A stretch of 64,000 bases of DNA from Amylibacter sp. IMCC11727 (GCF_029854195.1 NZ_CP122960.1:2424001-2488000); one strand, 5' to 3'; counted from the first letter of the stretch, positions 25,352 through 34,965 are shown. Numbers and translations are program-made. Notes: generated by a model from the letters alone, not told the origin.

Positions 25352-27457
25352 ATGCGCGATCCTCGCTACGACATCCTGTTTGAACCCGTAAAAATCGGCC
25401 CACACACCACCCGCAATCGCTTTTACCAAGTGCCCCATTGCACAGGCATGGGGTATCGCCACCCCAACGCCGAAGCCGCCCATCGCGGGGTTAAGGCCGA
25501 AGGCGGCTGGGGTGTCGTGTCCACGCAAGAAACAGAAATCCACCCCACGTCCGATCTGTCCCCCGCAAACGAAGCGCGTCTTTGGTCCGATGCCGACATC
25601 CCCGCGCTGCGCCTTATGACAGAAGCTGTGCATAAACACGGCTCTCTTGCGGCTGTTCAGCTGGCGCACAACGGCTCACACGCGCCCAATATCTATTCGC
25701 GTGAACACGCCATCGCGCCCTCTCCCGCTGCTGTCGATTGGGGTGGCCCGTTGCAGGCCCGCGCCATGGACCTCACAGACATTAAAAACCTGCGCCAGTG
25801 GTACGTGGACGCCGCCAAACGCGCCCAAATCGCTGGGTTCGATATCGTCTACGCCTACGCAGGCCACGATATGACGATCCTGCAGCACTTCCTTCTGTCC
25901 CGCCACAACCACCGCACTGATCAATACGGCGGCTCTTTCGAAAACCGCCTCCGCCTGTTCCGCGAAGTGGTCTATGATCTGAAAGACGCCGTAGGCGACA
26001 CCTGCGCCATTGCCATCCGTTTCGCCGTCGAAGAATTGATGGGATCAGACGGCATTGAACACCAAAACGAAGGCCGCGACGTGATCGAAGCCCTCGCCGA
26101 AGAACCCGATCTCTGGGATGTGAACCTGTCCGATTGGACAAACGACAGCCAAACCTCCCGCTTTGCCAAAGAAGGGTTTCAAGAGCCCTACACCGCGTTT
26201 GTGAAATCCGTCACCACCAAACCCGTGGTCGGGGTTGGGCGCTACACCTCGCCCGACACAATGGTCCGCCTCATCAAATCGGGCCACCTAGACCTCATTG
26301 GCGCGGCGCGGCCTTCTATCGCCGATCCCCACCTGCCTCTCAAAATCGAACAGGGCCGCATCAACGACATCCGCGAATGTATCGGCTGCAACATCTGCAC
26401 CGCAGGGGACAACACCAACGTCCCCATGCGCTGCACGCAAAACCCCACAGTGGGCGAAGAATGGCGGCGCGGCTGGCATCCCGAACGTGTAAACCCCATC
26501 GAAACCAGCCAACACCTCATCATCGGCGGAGGCCCCGCAGGGCTCGAAGCCGCCCGTGCCCTCACCCAACGCGGTGCAGAGGTCACCCTGTCCGAAGCCC
26601 GCGAAACCCTCGGCGGCCGAGTCACCCTTGAAAGCCAACTCCCCGGCCTCGCCGAATGGGCCCGCGTGCGCGATTGGCGCATTGGCCAGTTGAACGATAA
26701 ACCCAACGCGCAACTCTATACCCAATCTCCGCTTACAGCCGACGATATCTTGGAATACGGCATCCCCAATGTGGCGCTGGCCACTGGGGCCACATGGCGC
26801 ACCGACGGCGTGGGCCGCACCCACAAACGCCCGTTGCCCTTTCTTGACACGCCCAATGTGATCGGCCCCGACACCCTCATGGCCAATGGCGCATCCGCCC
26901 TCCCCAAAGGCCCCATCGCCATCTTCGACGATGACACATTCTACCTCGGCTCCGTGCTCGCCGAACTGGCAGCCAATGCAGGCCACGAAGTCCTTTTCAT
27001 CACCCCCAGCCCAATCGTCGCCCCCTATTCGGACAACACGCTTGAACAAGACCGCATCCAATGCCGCCTCATCGACCTCGGCGTGAAAATCCTACCCCTG
27101 CAAAAACTCGCCAATCTCACCGCAGACACACTCACCACCGCCTGCACCTATTCAGGCACGGAAACAAAACACCCCTGCACCGCCCTCATCCCCGTCACCA
27201 TGCGCCTGCCCGTTGATACGCTCTGGCACGATCTACAGGCCCGCAAAGCCGACTGGCCCGACGCAGGCCTGAAATCTGTCACCCGCATCGGCGATTGCTA
27301 CACCCCAGGCCTTATCGCACTGGCCACCCAATCAGGCTACAAATACGCGGTAGAGTTTGGGGAAACAGTGAGGGAGCCAAAACGAGAGGTGTTTGTCGGT
27401 GGTGCTTTTTTCGCTAAACTAACAAGCCTCACCCCCCAGATACGGAAGAACCGATGA
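25352..27457 (+). CDS. OYE/trimethylamine dehydrogenase-type Fe-S flavoprotein
   Basis: A 701-residue protein with the TMADH/DMADH/2,4-dienoyl-CoA reductase layout. An FMN TIM barrel spans residues 1 to about 340 (YAYAGHDMTILQHFLLSRHNHRTDQYGGSFENR). A 4Fe-4S site follows with Cys343, Cys346, Cys349 and Cys361, and then an FAD/ADP-binding domain with IIGGGPAGLEAARAL near residue 390. Relatives include amine dehydrogenases and N-methylproline demethylase of the stachydrine route. An N-demethylase or amine dehydrogenase role is likely but the substrate is not fixed. Its stop overlaps the next ATG (ATGA). Confidence 0.87.
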   Translation: MRDPRYDILFEPVKIGPHTTRNRFYQVPHCTGMGYRHPNAEAAHRGVKAEGGWGVVSTQETEIHPTSDLSPANEARLWSDADIPALRLMTEAVHKHGSLAAVQLAHNGSHAPNIYSREHAIAPSPAAVDWGGPLQARAMDLTDIKNLRQWYVDAAKRAQIAGFDIVYAYAGHDMTILQHFLLSRHNHRTDQYGGSFENRLRLFREVVYDLKDAVGDTCAIAIRFAVEELMGSDGIEHQNEGRDVIEALAEEPDLWDVNLSDWTNDSQTSRFAKEGFQEPYTAFVKSVTTKPVVGVGRYTSPDTMVRLIKSGHLDLIGAARPSIADPHLPLKIEQGRINDIRECIGCNICTAGDNTNVPMRCTQNPTVGEEWRRGWHPERVNPIETSQHLIIGGGPAGLEAARALTQRGAEVTLSEARETLGGRVTLESQLPGLAEWARVRDWRIGQLNDKPNAQLYTQSPLTADDILEYGIPNVALATGATWRTDGVGRTHKRPLPFLDTPNVIGPDTLMANGASALPKGPIAIFDDDTFYLGSVLAELAANAGHEVLFITPSPIVAPYSDNTLEQDRIQCRLIDLGVKILPLQKLANLTADTLTTACTYSGTETKHPCTALIPVTMRLPVDTLWHDLQARKADWPDAGLKSVTRIGDCYTPGLIALATQSGYKYAVEFGETVREPKREVFVGGAFFAKLTSLTPQIRKNR

Positions 27458-27876
27458 GACAGTTAATCATCTTTTGCACGTTGTACTTTTTCACGACACC
27501 CTATGCCATTGCTGGTGGCTGGGGCTTAACGAGTAAGCTCGACTCAGTTGAGCAAACTAAAGAAGCGATAGTTTTGATCTTTGAACGCGACAGACTTGTT
27601 CCTATCGAACACACAAAATTCCTATCTCAAGATTATGATGCGTCGACCTGCATACATTATGAAATTTTTGTCTTGGGCGCTCCAGACAACGCGCTGATTA
27701 TACATCAGAAACACTTAAACACATTGATACAAAACAACACCAAAGTGTTCTTAGGCTTTATCGGCAGCTTCGGAAGAACAAAACAAATTTCCTATTGCCA
27801 ATTCAGCACACCTTATTCAGACAGCACCTTCTCTGAACTCGGAGCAAACACACCAACATTCCTCTTCGGCCTTTAA
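27454..27876 (+). CDS. Small exported protein of unknown function, AT-rich
   Basis: A 140-residue protein with a clear signal peptide (LIIFCTLYFFTTPYAIAGG) and a mature domain with two cysteines (CIHYEIF, YCQFSTP) that may form a disulphide. I do not recognise the family. It overlaps the OYE gene by 4 bases yet is visibly richer in A and T than its neighbours, which suggests recent arrival in the operon. Confidence 0.6.
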   Translation: MRQLIIFCTLYFFTTPYAIAGGWGLTSKLDSVEQTKEAIVLIFERDRLVPIEHTKFLSQDYDASTCIHYEIFVLGAPDNALIIHQKHLNTLIQNNTKVFLGFIGSFGRTKQISYCQFSTPYSDSTFSELGANTPTFLFGL

Positions 27877-27890
27877 CCAAGTCTGCCCTC

Positions 27891-27924
27891 TTCTTCTCTG
27901 CAAAAATACTCGCGCCGCAGGCAT
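27891..27924. repeat. Dispersed intergenic motif, copy C
   Basis: Pyrimidine-rich start, then CAAAAATACTCGCGCCGCAGGCATC, lying between two convergent genes. With copy D (36513) it shows the extended form of the motif, including CGCGCC and CAGGCATC. Confidence 0.55.
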
Positions 27925-27926
27925 CA

Positions 27927-28766
27927 TCACCCCAAAAACACCCCACCCTTCATGGTGTCAGGCACATCGACGCCCATCAGCGACAACATCGTCGGGGCTA
28001 ACTGCACTTGCTCCAGCACCGTATCACTTGCAGGCCCCTCAGCATCGCCAAAGTAATACAGCGCAAATTCCTGCTGCAACTCGCTCCGCCCCCCATGATG
28101 CCCACGTTCATCCTGCCCATGATCGGCGGTGACAATCACGTCATACCCCGCCTCACGCCACTTCGGAATGAACGGCGCCAGCATCTCATCCATGATGAAA
28201 CACGCCACATCCATCTCATGGCTTTCATGCTGAAACCGATGCCCCATACTGTCGAGCGTACACGTGTGCAGCATCCCATAATCCAGATCAAACCGCAGCG
28301 CCAAATTGGTCAACGATCCAAACAAATCTAAATCACAGGGCGTCATCTGATTGGCAGGGCCATATCCCGTCATTGTGTGAAACCTGCCGTGATTGATCGT
28401 TTCGCTCTCAGGCTCGTCATATTCCACATCCCGCACGTTATCGAACGGATGGCGGTTGAAAAACTCTGACCAAAACGAATGGGCCACCGCCCCCGTCACG
28501 CCGCCCGCTTTGCGCACTTCAGAAAACACATCAGGATGGCTCAGACGGAACACATTCCCGTTGCCTGTACACCCGTGTTCCGCTGGCACAACACCTGTGT
28601 GGATCGACGCATAACAACTGGCCGAAATCGACGGCAGCACGCTGCGCATTTTCCACTTACGCGCATTGCCCGCATCCACATGGCCTTCCAGATTGCCAAA
28701 CAACCGCCCCCAATTGCGCCAGGGCACACCGTCCAGAATGATCAGCAAAACCTTACGTTTCATCAT
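27927..28766 (-). CDS. Alkaline phosphatase-superfamily phosphodiesterase/nucleotide pyrophosphatase
   Basis: A 279-residue protein of the NPP/phosphonoacetate-hydrolase type. Metal ligands appear in ILDGVPW (Asp), TLDSMGH (Asp, His) and TADHGQDERGHHGG (Asp-His, His). Aligned with NPPs, the nucleophile falls on the second Ser of LPSISASCYASIHTG, where NPPs have Thr. No signal peptide is seen, so it acts in the cytoplasm. The start is ATG 28766, which overlaps the stop of the small membrane-protein gene. It is the last gene of an oligopeptide-type ABC operon, implying that the imported compound carries a phosphate ester or phosphonate. Confidence 0.8.
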   Translation of the reverse strand: MMKRKVLLIILDGVPWRNWGRLFGNLEGHVDAGNARKWKMRSVLPSISASCYASIHTGVVPAEHGCTGNGNVFRLSHPDVFSEVRKAGGVTGAVAHSFWSEFFNRHPFDNVRDVEYDEPESETINHGRFHTMTGYGPANQMTPCDLDLFGSLTNLALRFDLDYGMLHTCTLDSMGHRFQHESHEMDVACFIMDEMLAPFIPKWREAGYDVIVTADHGQDERGHHGGRSELQQEFALYYFGDAEGPASDTVLEQVQLAPTMLSLMGVDVPDTMKGGVFLG

Positions 28767-28957
28767 AACCCACCAATCCCATAAATGATGTAAAGCGATG
28801 GCAATATGGTCCCCACCGTCAGCGCGAACCCGATGCACAGAAATGGCCCATAGTCATCCACCAACCCGCTCGTGAACGCCCAGCCCATCACCAGCGCCGC
28901 GATGATGATGCCGACCATAACCAACTCAACACTTGCATGCTCAATTAGCCGTTCCAT
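28763..28957 (-). CDS. Small two-span membrane protein in an ABC operon
   Basis: A 64-residue protein with two hydrophobic segments (ELVMVGIIIAALVMGWAF and FALTVGTILPSLYIIYGI) joined by a short acidic loop. The ATG overlaps the stop of the ABC ATPase gene (TGATG), and its stop is embedded in the ATGATG start of the phosphodiesterase gene. This double coupling supports a real gene. Family and role are unknown. Confidence 0.65.
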   Translation of the reverse strand: MERLIEHASVELVMVGIIIAALVMGWAFTSGLVDDYGPFLCIGFALTVGTILPSLYIIYGIGGL

Positions 28958-30594
28958 CAGTTCCCCGCACTCTCCATCTTGCGATGCGCGATCACGTCTT
29001 CCAACCAGCCGAGCTTCATCTCTGGCACCGAAGACAACAGCAAATCGGTATAGTCATCAAACGGCGGCGACAGCACTTCGGACTTTGGCCCGTAACGCAC
29101 CACCTGCCCTTGATACATCACCGCAATACTGTCCGCGATGGCTTTCACTGTCGCCAGATCATGGGTGATAAACAAATACGCCACACCCTCGCGCTTTTGC
29201 AGGTCCAGCAACAGCTTCAAAATCCCATCTGCGACTAAGGGATCAAGCGCGCTCGTCACCTCGTCACAAATAATCAGCTTTGGTTTCGCCGCCAACGACC
29301 GCGCGATACACACCCGTTGTTTTTGTCCTCCCGACAGTTCCGCAGGATAACGATCAATGAACCCATCCCCCATCTCAATCTCGTCGAGCAGCTCTTTCAC
29401 GCGTTTGCGTTTTTCCGCACCCCGCATCCCGAAATAAAACTCCAGCGGCCGTCCAATGATCGTGCCAACGGTTTGGCGCGGGTTCATCGCCACATCCGCC
29501 ATTTGGTAGATCATCTGCAATTCGCGCAAATCTTCTTTGCTGCGCTGCGCCAGGTCGGGTGAAAGCGTACGCCCCGCAAACTCAATCGACCCTGCTTTTG
29601 GCGGCAACAGCCCTGTAATCACACGGGCCAGCGTCGATTTCCCCGACCCACTTTCCCCCACAACCGCAAGGGTTTGGCCTGGGTGCAACTCCACATTGAT
29701 ATCACTCAAAACATCGGACGTGGTGCCAGAATACCGCGCGGTCACCCCGTTCACCGTCAGCACAGGCTCTGGCGTTGGCTGCTTTTCTTCGTGATCAATG
29801 GATCGCACCGACACCAGCGCCTTGGTGTAGTCTTCCTGCGGGTTGTTGATGATCTGCTCCACAGGCCCGTATTCCACGGTCTCGCCCATTTTCAGCACCA
29901 TAATATCATCGCTCACCTGCGCCACCACAGCCAGATCGTGGGTGATGTAAATCGCCGCCACGCCCGTGTCGCGAATGGCTGCTTTGATCGCCTGCAACAC
30001 ATCAATCTGCGTCGTCACATCCAGCGCCGTCGTCGGCTCGTCAAACACCACAAGATCAGGTTCAGGACACAGCGCCAGCGCCGTCATACACCGCTGCAGC
30101 TGCCCTCCAGACACCTGATGGGGATAACGCGATCCGATTGTGTCAGGATCAGGCAGGCCCAGCTTGCGGAACAACTCCACCGCGCGTGCTTCGGCTTCTT
30201 TGCGGCTGAACTTGCCTTGGGACACTGCCGCCTCAACCACCTGCTCCATTATCCGTTTTGCAGGGTTGAACGACGCCGCCGCCGACTGGCTTACATAGGT
30301 CACATCGGCCCCGCGCAACTTACGCAATTCACCGATCCCATGCTTGAGGATATCAACACCGTTGACCCAAACCTCACCGCCCGTGATTTTCACGCCACCC
30401 CGACCATAAGCCATGGCAGACAATCCGATGGTGGATTTCCCCGCACCAGATTCCCCAATCAGACCCAGCACCTTGCCCTTGTCCAAATCAAACGAAACAC
30501 CATGCACGATCTCAATATCATGCGGTTTGGCATTCGGCGGATACACCGTCGCGCCAATCTTCAGATCGCGCACTTTAACCAGCAATTCGCTCAT
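28957..30594 (-). CDS. Dipeptide/oligopeptide ABC transporter, fused double ATPase
   Basis: A 545-residue protein with two ABC ATPase domains, equivalent to DppD and DppF fused. Domain 1 has Walker A GESGAGKST, signature VSGGQLQR and Walker B LVVFDEPT. Domain 2 has GESGSGKST, LSGGQKQR and LIICDEVT. It powers the two permeases encoded upstream. The ATG at 30594 overlaps the permease stop (ATGA); a longer reading has no support. Confidence 0.92.
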   Translation of the reverse strand: MSELLVKVRDLKIGATVYPPNAKPHDIEIVHGVSFDLDKGKVLGLIGESGAGKSTIGLSAMAYGRGGVKITGGEVWVNGVDILKHGIGELRKLRGADVTYVSQSAAASFNPAKRIMEQVVEAAVSQGKFSRKEAEARAVELFRKLGLPDPDTIGSRYPHQVSGGQLQRCMTALALCPEPDLVVFDEPTTALDVTTQIDVLQAIKAAIRDTGVAAIYITHDLAVVAQVSDDIMVLKMGETVEYGPVEQIINNPQEDYTKALVSVRSIDHEEKQPTPEPVLTVNGVTARYSGTTSDVLSDINVELHPGQTLAVVGESGSGKSTLARVITGLLPPKAGSIEFAGRTLSPDLAQRSKEDLRELQMIYQMADVAMNPRQTVGTIIGRPLEFYFGMRGAEKRKRVKELLDEIEMGDGFIDRYPAELSGGQKQRVCIARSLAAKPKLIICDEVTSALDPLVADGILKLLLDLQKREGVAYLFITHDLATVKAIADSIAVMYQGQVVRYGPKSEVLSPPFDDYTDLLLSSVPEMKLGWLEDVIAHRKMESAGN

Positions 30595-31403
30595 CCCCGT
30601 CCCCCTTTCAAACTGGTGGTTCGGTTCAACACCCAATCCGCCACAAGGTTCACAGAAATCGCCAGCGTTGCAATCGCAATGGCAGGCATCAGCGCCGCAG
30701 GAACCGCATACACAATCCCCTGCCCGTTCTCACGTGCAATGCCGCCCCAGTCAGCCTGCGGGGGTTGCACCCCAAGCCCAAGGAACGACAGTGTGGACAC
30801 AAACAGCACCATAAAGATAAACCGCAGGCCCATTTCGGCCACCAGCGGCGACAGCGCATTTGGCAGGATCTCTCGGAAGATAATCCATGCACGCCCTTCG
30901 CCGCGCAACCGCGCGGCCTCCACGTAGTCCATCACCGTAATATCAAGCGCAACCGCACGGCTCAAACGAAACACCCGCGTACTGTCGAGCAGTCCCATCA
31001 ACAGGATCAGCACAAACATCGTCACAGGCATCACCGACAAAACCACCAACGCAAAAATAAGGCTTGGCATCGACATGATCAAATCCACAAATCGCGAAAT
31101 TGCCTGATCCACCCAGCCGCCAATCACGGCTGCAAAAAACCCAAGGATCGACCCCAGCGTAAACGATAGGATCGTCGCCGCAGTGGCAATCCAGATCGTT
31201 GTCCGTCCGCCGTAAATCATACGGCTCAGCAAATCACGGCCAATGTTGTCGGTCCCAAGCCAATGTTCACGGCTCATCGGCTCCCACACATCGCCCACAG
31301 ATTCCGTCAGCCCATAGGGCGCGATCCACGGCGCGAAAATCGCGATAAAGAAATAGACCGAGGTGAAAAACAGCCCGATCATGGCACTCAATGGAATTCT
31401 CAT
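30591..31403 (-). CDS. Oligopeptide-type ABC permease (DppC-like)
   Basis: A 270-residue inner-membrane permease with an N-terminal segment, the loop HWLGTDNIGRDLLSRMIYGGRTT typical of DppC/OppC, and the EAA motif YVEAARLRGEGRAWIIFREILPN that contacts the ATPase. Overlaps of 4 bases with both neighbours show one operon. Confidence 0.92.
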   Translation of the reverse strand: MRIPLSAMIGLFFTSVYFFIAIFAPWIAPYGLTESVGDVWEPMSREHWLGTDNIGRDLLSRMIYGGRTTIWIATAATILSFTLGSILGFFAAVIGGWVDQAISRFVDLIMSMPSLIFALVVLSVMPVTMFVLILLMGLLDSTRVFRLSRAVALDITVMDYVEAARLRGEGRAWIIFREILPNALSPLVAEMGLRFIFMVLFVSTLSFLGLGVQPPQADWGGIARENGQGIVYAVPAALMPAIAIATLAISVNLVADWVLNRTTSLKGGRG

Positions 31404-32356
31404 TTTGGATGCCTCAGTCTTGGATTGGTTAAGATAGACACCAGATCCGCAATCAGGTTCAGCCCGATGTAAACGGCAGCAAAGATCAAACCACAGGCTT
31501 GCACAACGGGCACATCCCGCTTGGCCACGTGATCCACCAAGTATTGCCCCATTCCTGGATACACAAAGACCACCTCAACCACGACAACACCCACCACCAA
31601 ATAGGCAAGGTTGATCATCACAACATTCACAATCGGCGCAATCGCGTTTGGAAACGCGTGTTTGCGGATAATGGTAAACATTGACAGGCCCTTCAGCTCC
31701 GCCGTTTCAATATACGCCGACTGCATCACGTTCAAAATCGCCGCCCGCGTCATGCGCATCATATGCGCCAGAACAACTAGCGTTAAAACAAACACAGGCA
31801 GGGCAATCGCATTCAACTTTGCGCCCAGCGTCATACTGTCATTGATCATCGCAACAGATGAAAACCAGCCCAGCTTCACCGCTACAAAATACATCACAAC
31901 ATAGCCGATCAGGAACTCAGGGATGGAAATGGACGTCAACGTCACCCCCGAAATCAGCCTATCAGGCCAACGGTTCTGATAGCGCACCGCCAACAGGCCC
32001 AGAAAAATTGCCAATGGTACGGCAACAATTGCCGCCCAGAACGCGAGGAACAGCGTGTTGCCCAACCGCGTCCCCAAACTCTCGCCAATGTCGCGCCCAT
32101 TGGTCAGCGCCGTGCCAAGGTCCCCTTGTAATGCTGCGAACAACCAACTGAAATACCGCTGCACAGGCGGATCGTTCAGACCCAACTCGGCCCGTAAATT
32201 GGCAAGGGATTCAGGTGTTGCCGACTGTCCCAAAACGGACTGCGCCACATCACCTGGCAAAATTTGCGTGCCAATGAAAATCATCACCGACGCCGCAAGA
32301 AGCAATAGGAGGCTCAGCGCAACGCGCTGAACCACCAGTTTTACAATAGGATGCAT
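31400..32356 (-). CDS. Oligopeptide-type ABC permease (DppB-like)
   Basis: A 318-residue permease with the DppB/OppB pattern: VVQRVALSLLLLLAASVMIFIGTQILPGD at the N-terminus, LRAELGLNDPPVQRYFSWL, and the EAA loop YIETAELKGLSMFTIIRKHAFPN. The start is ATG 32356, 8 bases after the stop of the binding-protein gene; a longer reading would overlap it. It forms the channel with the DppC-like subunit. Confidence 0.92.
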   Translation of the reverse strand: MHPIVKLVVQRVALSLLLLLAASVMIFIGTQILPGDVAQSVLGQSATPESLANLRAELGLNDPPVQRYFSWLFAALQGDLGTALTNGRDIGESLGTRLGNTLFLAFWAAIVAVPLAIFLGLLAVRYQNRWPDRLISGVTLTSISIPEFLIGYVVMYFVAVKLGWFSSVAMINDSMTLGAKLNAIALPVFVLTLVVLAHMMRMTRAAILNVMQSAYIETAELKGLSMFTIIRKHAFPNAIAPIVNVVMINLAYLVVGVVVVEVVFVYPGMGQYLVDHVAKRDVPVVQACGLIFAAVYIGLNLIADLVSILTNPRLRHPK

Positions 32357-32363
32357 ATCTATC

Positions 32364-33953
32364 TTACGCGAAATGTGTACGCATCGCCGCAAAGCCGTTC
32401 ATCAGCTCCGCATTCGGATCGCCTTCATAGCCAACCACTTTGTCAGATACCGCATCCACAAAGTCGTTGAACATTGGGCAAATCAGGCCGCCAGTGTCGC
32501 GCACCATGTAACCCATTTGCGAATACAACGCTTTGCGTTTGTCGTTGTCCAACTCGCCTTTGGCTTGGTTCAGCAACGCATCGAACTCTGGGTTCTTAAA
32601 GCGTGTGTCGTTCCAATCCGCTGTGGACAGATACGCGGTCGAATACATCTGGTCTTGGACCGGACGGCCACCCCAATAGGACGCACAGAACGGCTGTTTG
32701 TTCCACACTTCAGACCAGTACCCATCGTTCGGCTCACGCTTGATCTCGAGCGGAATGCCCGCTGCACGCGCGCTTTCTTGGAACAACGCCGCCGCATCAA
32801 CGGCCCCTGGGAAGGCACCATCAGCAACACGCAGAATGATCGGAGACCCATCATGGCCTGATTTCTTGTAGTGCTCTGCCGCTTTCGCCGCATCGTATTC
32901 ACGTTGTGGAATGCTCTCATCGAACAACGGATAGGCTTTGTTGATCGGCATATCATTCCCGACAGAGCCATAGCCGCGCAGGATTTTATCCACCATATCC
33001 GTGCGGTTGATCGCATGTTTCAGCGCCATACGCAGTTCGTTGTTGTCAAACGGCGCAGTGTCCGCATGCATGATGAATACATAATGCCCACGACCCGCTA
33101 CGTTTTTAATGGATACGCCTGGCGCACGGTCAATCAGGTTTGCAACCTTCGGATCAACACGGTTGATCATGTGAACCTGACCAGATTGCAACGCCGCTGT
33201 CCGCGCTGTTGCATCATTGATCACCAATACTTCGGTACTGTCGTATGTGGCACCACCGTCTTCACGCCAGTAATTCGGGTTCGCTTTCCACAAATGGCGG
33301 ACACCAGGCTCGTCTGCTTCCAGCATATATGGCCCCGTGCCAACACCATCAGCCGCATTTTCCATGCCGCCCATTGGCTGCACGATCAGGTGATAGTCCG
33401 CGATCAGGTACGGCAAATCCGCACTTGGCGCCGTCAGCTTCATCACCAGATTGTCACCATCCACAGACATCTCATCGATGCCTTTCATGATGCCCAGCGC
33501 CCCAGATTTAGACTCGTCATTTGAATGGCGCTGCATTGTCTTCAGCACATCATCAGGTGTCATTGTCTTACCGTTGTGGAACTCAACACCCTTGCGGATC
33601 TTAAAGCGCCATGTTTGCGCATCGTCGCTGGCCTCAAAGCTCTCGGCCAAACGCATGTCCAATTCGCCATTCTGATCCACACCCAGCAGCGTGTCACCAA
33701 ACAAACGTAGGTTCAAAAACGGTACAGAAGACGCAGTCAACGCAGGATCCAGCGTATTGGTGCTCTCACCACCGCCCAGACCTTGAACCAGATGCCCACC
33801 CTTTTTGTGTGCCGCTGCGTTCGTAGCGTCCGCAAACATCGTGCTGGCCACACCCGCAGACACGCCCAGCGCCCCTGCACGACCTAAAAATTCACGACGC
33901 GACACCAGACCCTTCGCAGCCTTCTTCGCCAAATACGACAGTTCATTGCTCAT
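32364..33953 (-). CDS. ABC transporter substrate-binding protein (family 5), Tat-exported
   Basis: A 529-residue periplasmic solute-binding protein of the DppA/OppA family (SBP_bac_5). The twin-arginine signal SRREFLGRAGALGVSAGVAS suggests export by Tat rather than Sec. The mature protein has GGHLVQGLGGGESTNTLDPAL and RKGVEFHNGKTMTPDDVLKTM, a family signature. It is the first gene of the operon ending in the phosphodiesterase. The ligand is not predictable; members bind peptides, sugars, opines or glutathione. Confidence 0.92.
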   Translation of the reverse strand: MSNELSYLAKKAAKGLVSRREFLGRAGALGVSAGVASTMFADATNAAAHKKGGHLVQGLGGGESTNTLDPALTASSVPFLNLRLFGDTLLGVDQNGELDMRLAESFEASDDAQTWRFKIRKGVEFHNGKTMTPDDVLKTMQRHSNDESKSGALGIMKGIDEMSVDGDNLVMKLTAPSADLPYLIADYHLIVQPMGGMENAADGVGTGPYMLEADEPGVRHLWKANPNYWREDGGATYDSTEVLVINDATARTAALQSGQVHMINRVDPKVANLIDRAPGVSIKNVAGRGHYVFIMHADTAPFDNNELRMALKHAINRTDMVDKILRGYGSVGNDMPINKAYPLFDESIPQREYDAAKAAEHYKKSGHDGSPIILRVADGAFPGAVDAAALFQESARAAGIPLEIKREPNDGYWSEVWNKQPFCASYWGGRPVQDQMYSTAYLSTADWNDTRFKNPEFDALLNQAKGELDNDKRKALYSQMGYMVRDTGGLICPMFNDFVDAVSDKVVGYEGDPNAELMNGFAAMRTHFA

Positions 33954-34125
33954 TAAATCATCCTCCCAAGATGTATCAGATTCTGTATTGCACCAGCTTG
34001 CGGCGGATCACCCATCATGTGCAAGCCTTTCTTTGCTAACAATTTTCGCCCTGACAGTCCGCCGCGCTGGACAAGCGGATCACTTTGCGCTTCCCTAAGC
34101 ATGACATTCAACTCGGAGAGCCCCC

Positions 34126-34959
34126 ATGACCTTTCGTTCTGCTATCAAATCATTGTCCCTTGGCATCGGCATCTCGCTTGCCGCCTCTGCGGCCATCGCG
34201 GGCGGGCACTGCGCCGCTGGCAAAACCTTCACAGATGGCAAGCTGACCATCGCCACTGGCAACCCTGCCTATTTTCCTTGGGTGATGGACAACGACCCCG
34301 CCTCTGGCCAAGGATTCGAGGCAGCAGTGGCCTACGCCGTTGCTGCCGCCATGGGCTTTGACAAGGCCGATGTGGTCTGGACCTCTGCCTCTTTTGACCA
34401 ATCCATTCAGCCCGGCGACAAAGAATTCGATTTCAACCTGCAACAATTCTCGATCACCGCAGACCGTGAAAAAGTTGTCGATTTCTCCGAACCCTACTAC
34501 TCCGCCGCTATGGCCGTTCTCACCCGCAAAGGCGTGGTTGAGGCAGGGGCCACCGCCGATCTGGCCAGTCTGAAAACCCTCAAATGGGGTGCAGATGCCA
34601 ACACCACGGGCGCGACCATGCTTGCCAACCTGATCGCACCAGACTCAGACCCGCTTTTGTACAACGATAACAACGATGTAGTCGCCGCCATGAAGGCCAA
34701 TCAAATCGACGCAGCTCTCTTTGATCTACCAACCGCACTTTACCTCTCTGCCGTGGTTTTGGATGACGGCGCCATGCTGGGCCAATTCCCCGCTGACCGC
34801 TCCGAAAACCCCGATCAATTCGGCCTGTTGATGTCCGAAGGCAACCCGATCAAAGCCTGCGTAGATGAGGCCCTCAAAGCGATCAAAGCAGATGGAACCC
34901 TCGCCAAGATCGAAGCCCAGTGGCTTGCAGAAACCACAGGCGTGCCAGTCATCAAATAA
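34126..34959 (+). CDS. Amino acid ABC transporter substrate-binding protein
   Basis: A 277-residue periplasmic binding protein (SBP_bac_3). A signal peptide ends near AAIAGG. KLTIATGNPAYFPWVMDNDPASGQGFEAAVAYAVAAAMGF and FDFNLQQFSITADREKVVDFSEPYY are typical. It should deliver a polar amino acid or similar compound to the permease encoded next. It is the first gene of a three-gene operon divergent from the peptide-type system, with 172 bases between them. Confidence 0.9.
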   Translation: MTFRSAIKSLSLGIGISLAASAAIAGGHCAAGKTFTDGKLTIATGNPAYFPWVMDNDPASGQGFEAAVAYAVAAAMGFDKADVVWTSASFDQSIQPGDKEFDFNLQQFSITADREKVVDFSEPYYSAAMAVLTRKGVVEAGATADLASLKTLKWGADANTTGATMLANLIAPDSDPLLYNDNNDVVAAMKANQIDAALFDLPTALYLSAVVLDDGAMLGQFPADRSENPDQFGLLMSEGNPIKACVDEALKAIKADGTLAKIEAQWLAETTGVPVIK

Positions 34960-34965
34960 ATCCAG

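Noticed and set aside
29674..30927. Plus-strand ORF of 417 codons opposite the double ABC ATPase
   Set aside because: The minus strand encodes a clear ABC protein with all motifs; the opposite reading is His/Arg-rich shadow sequence.
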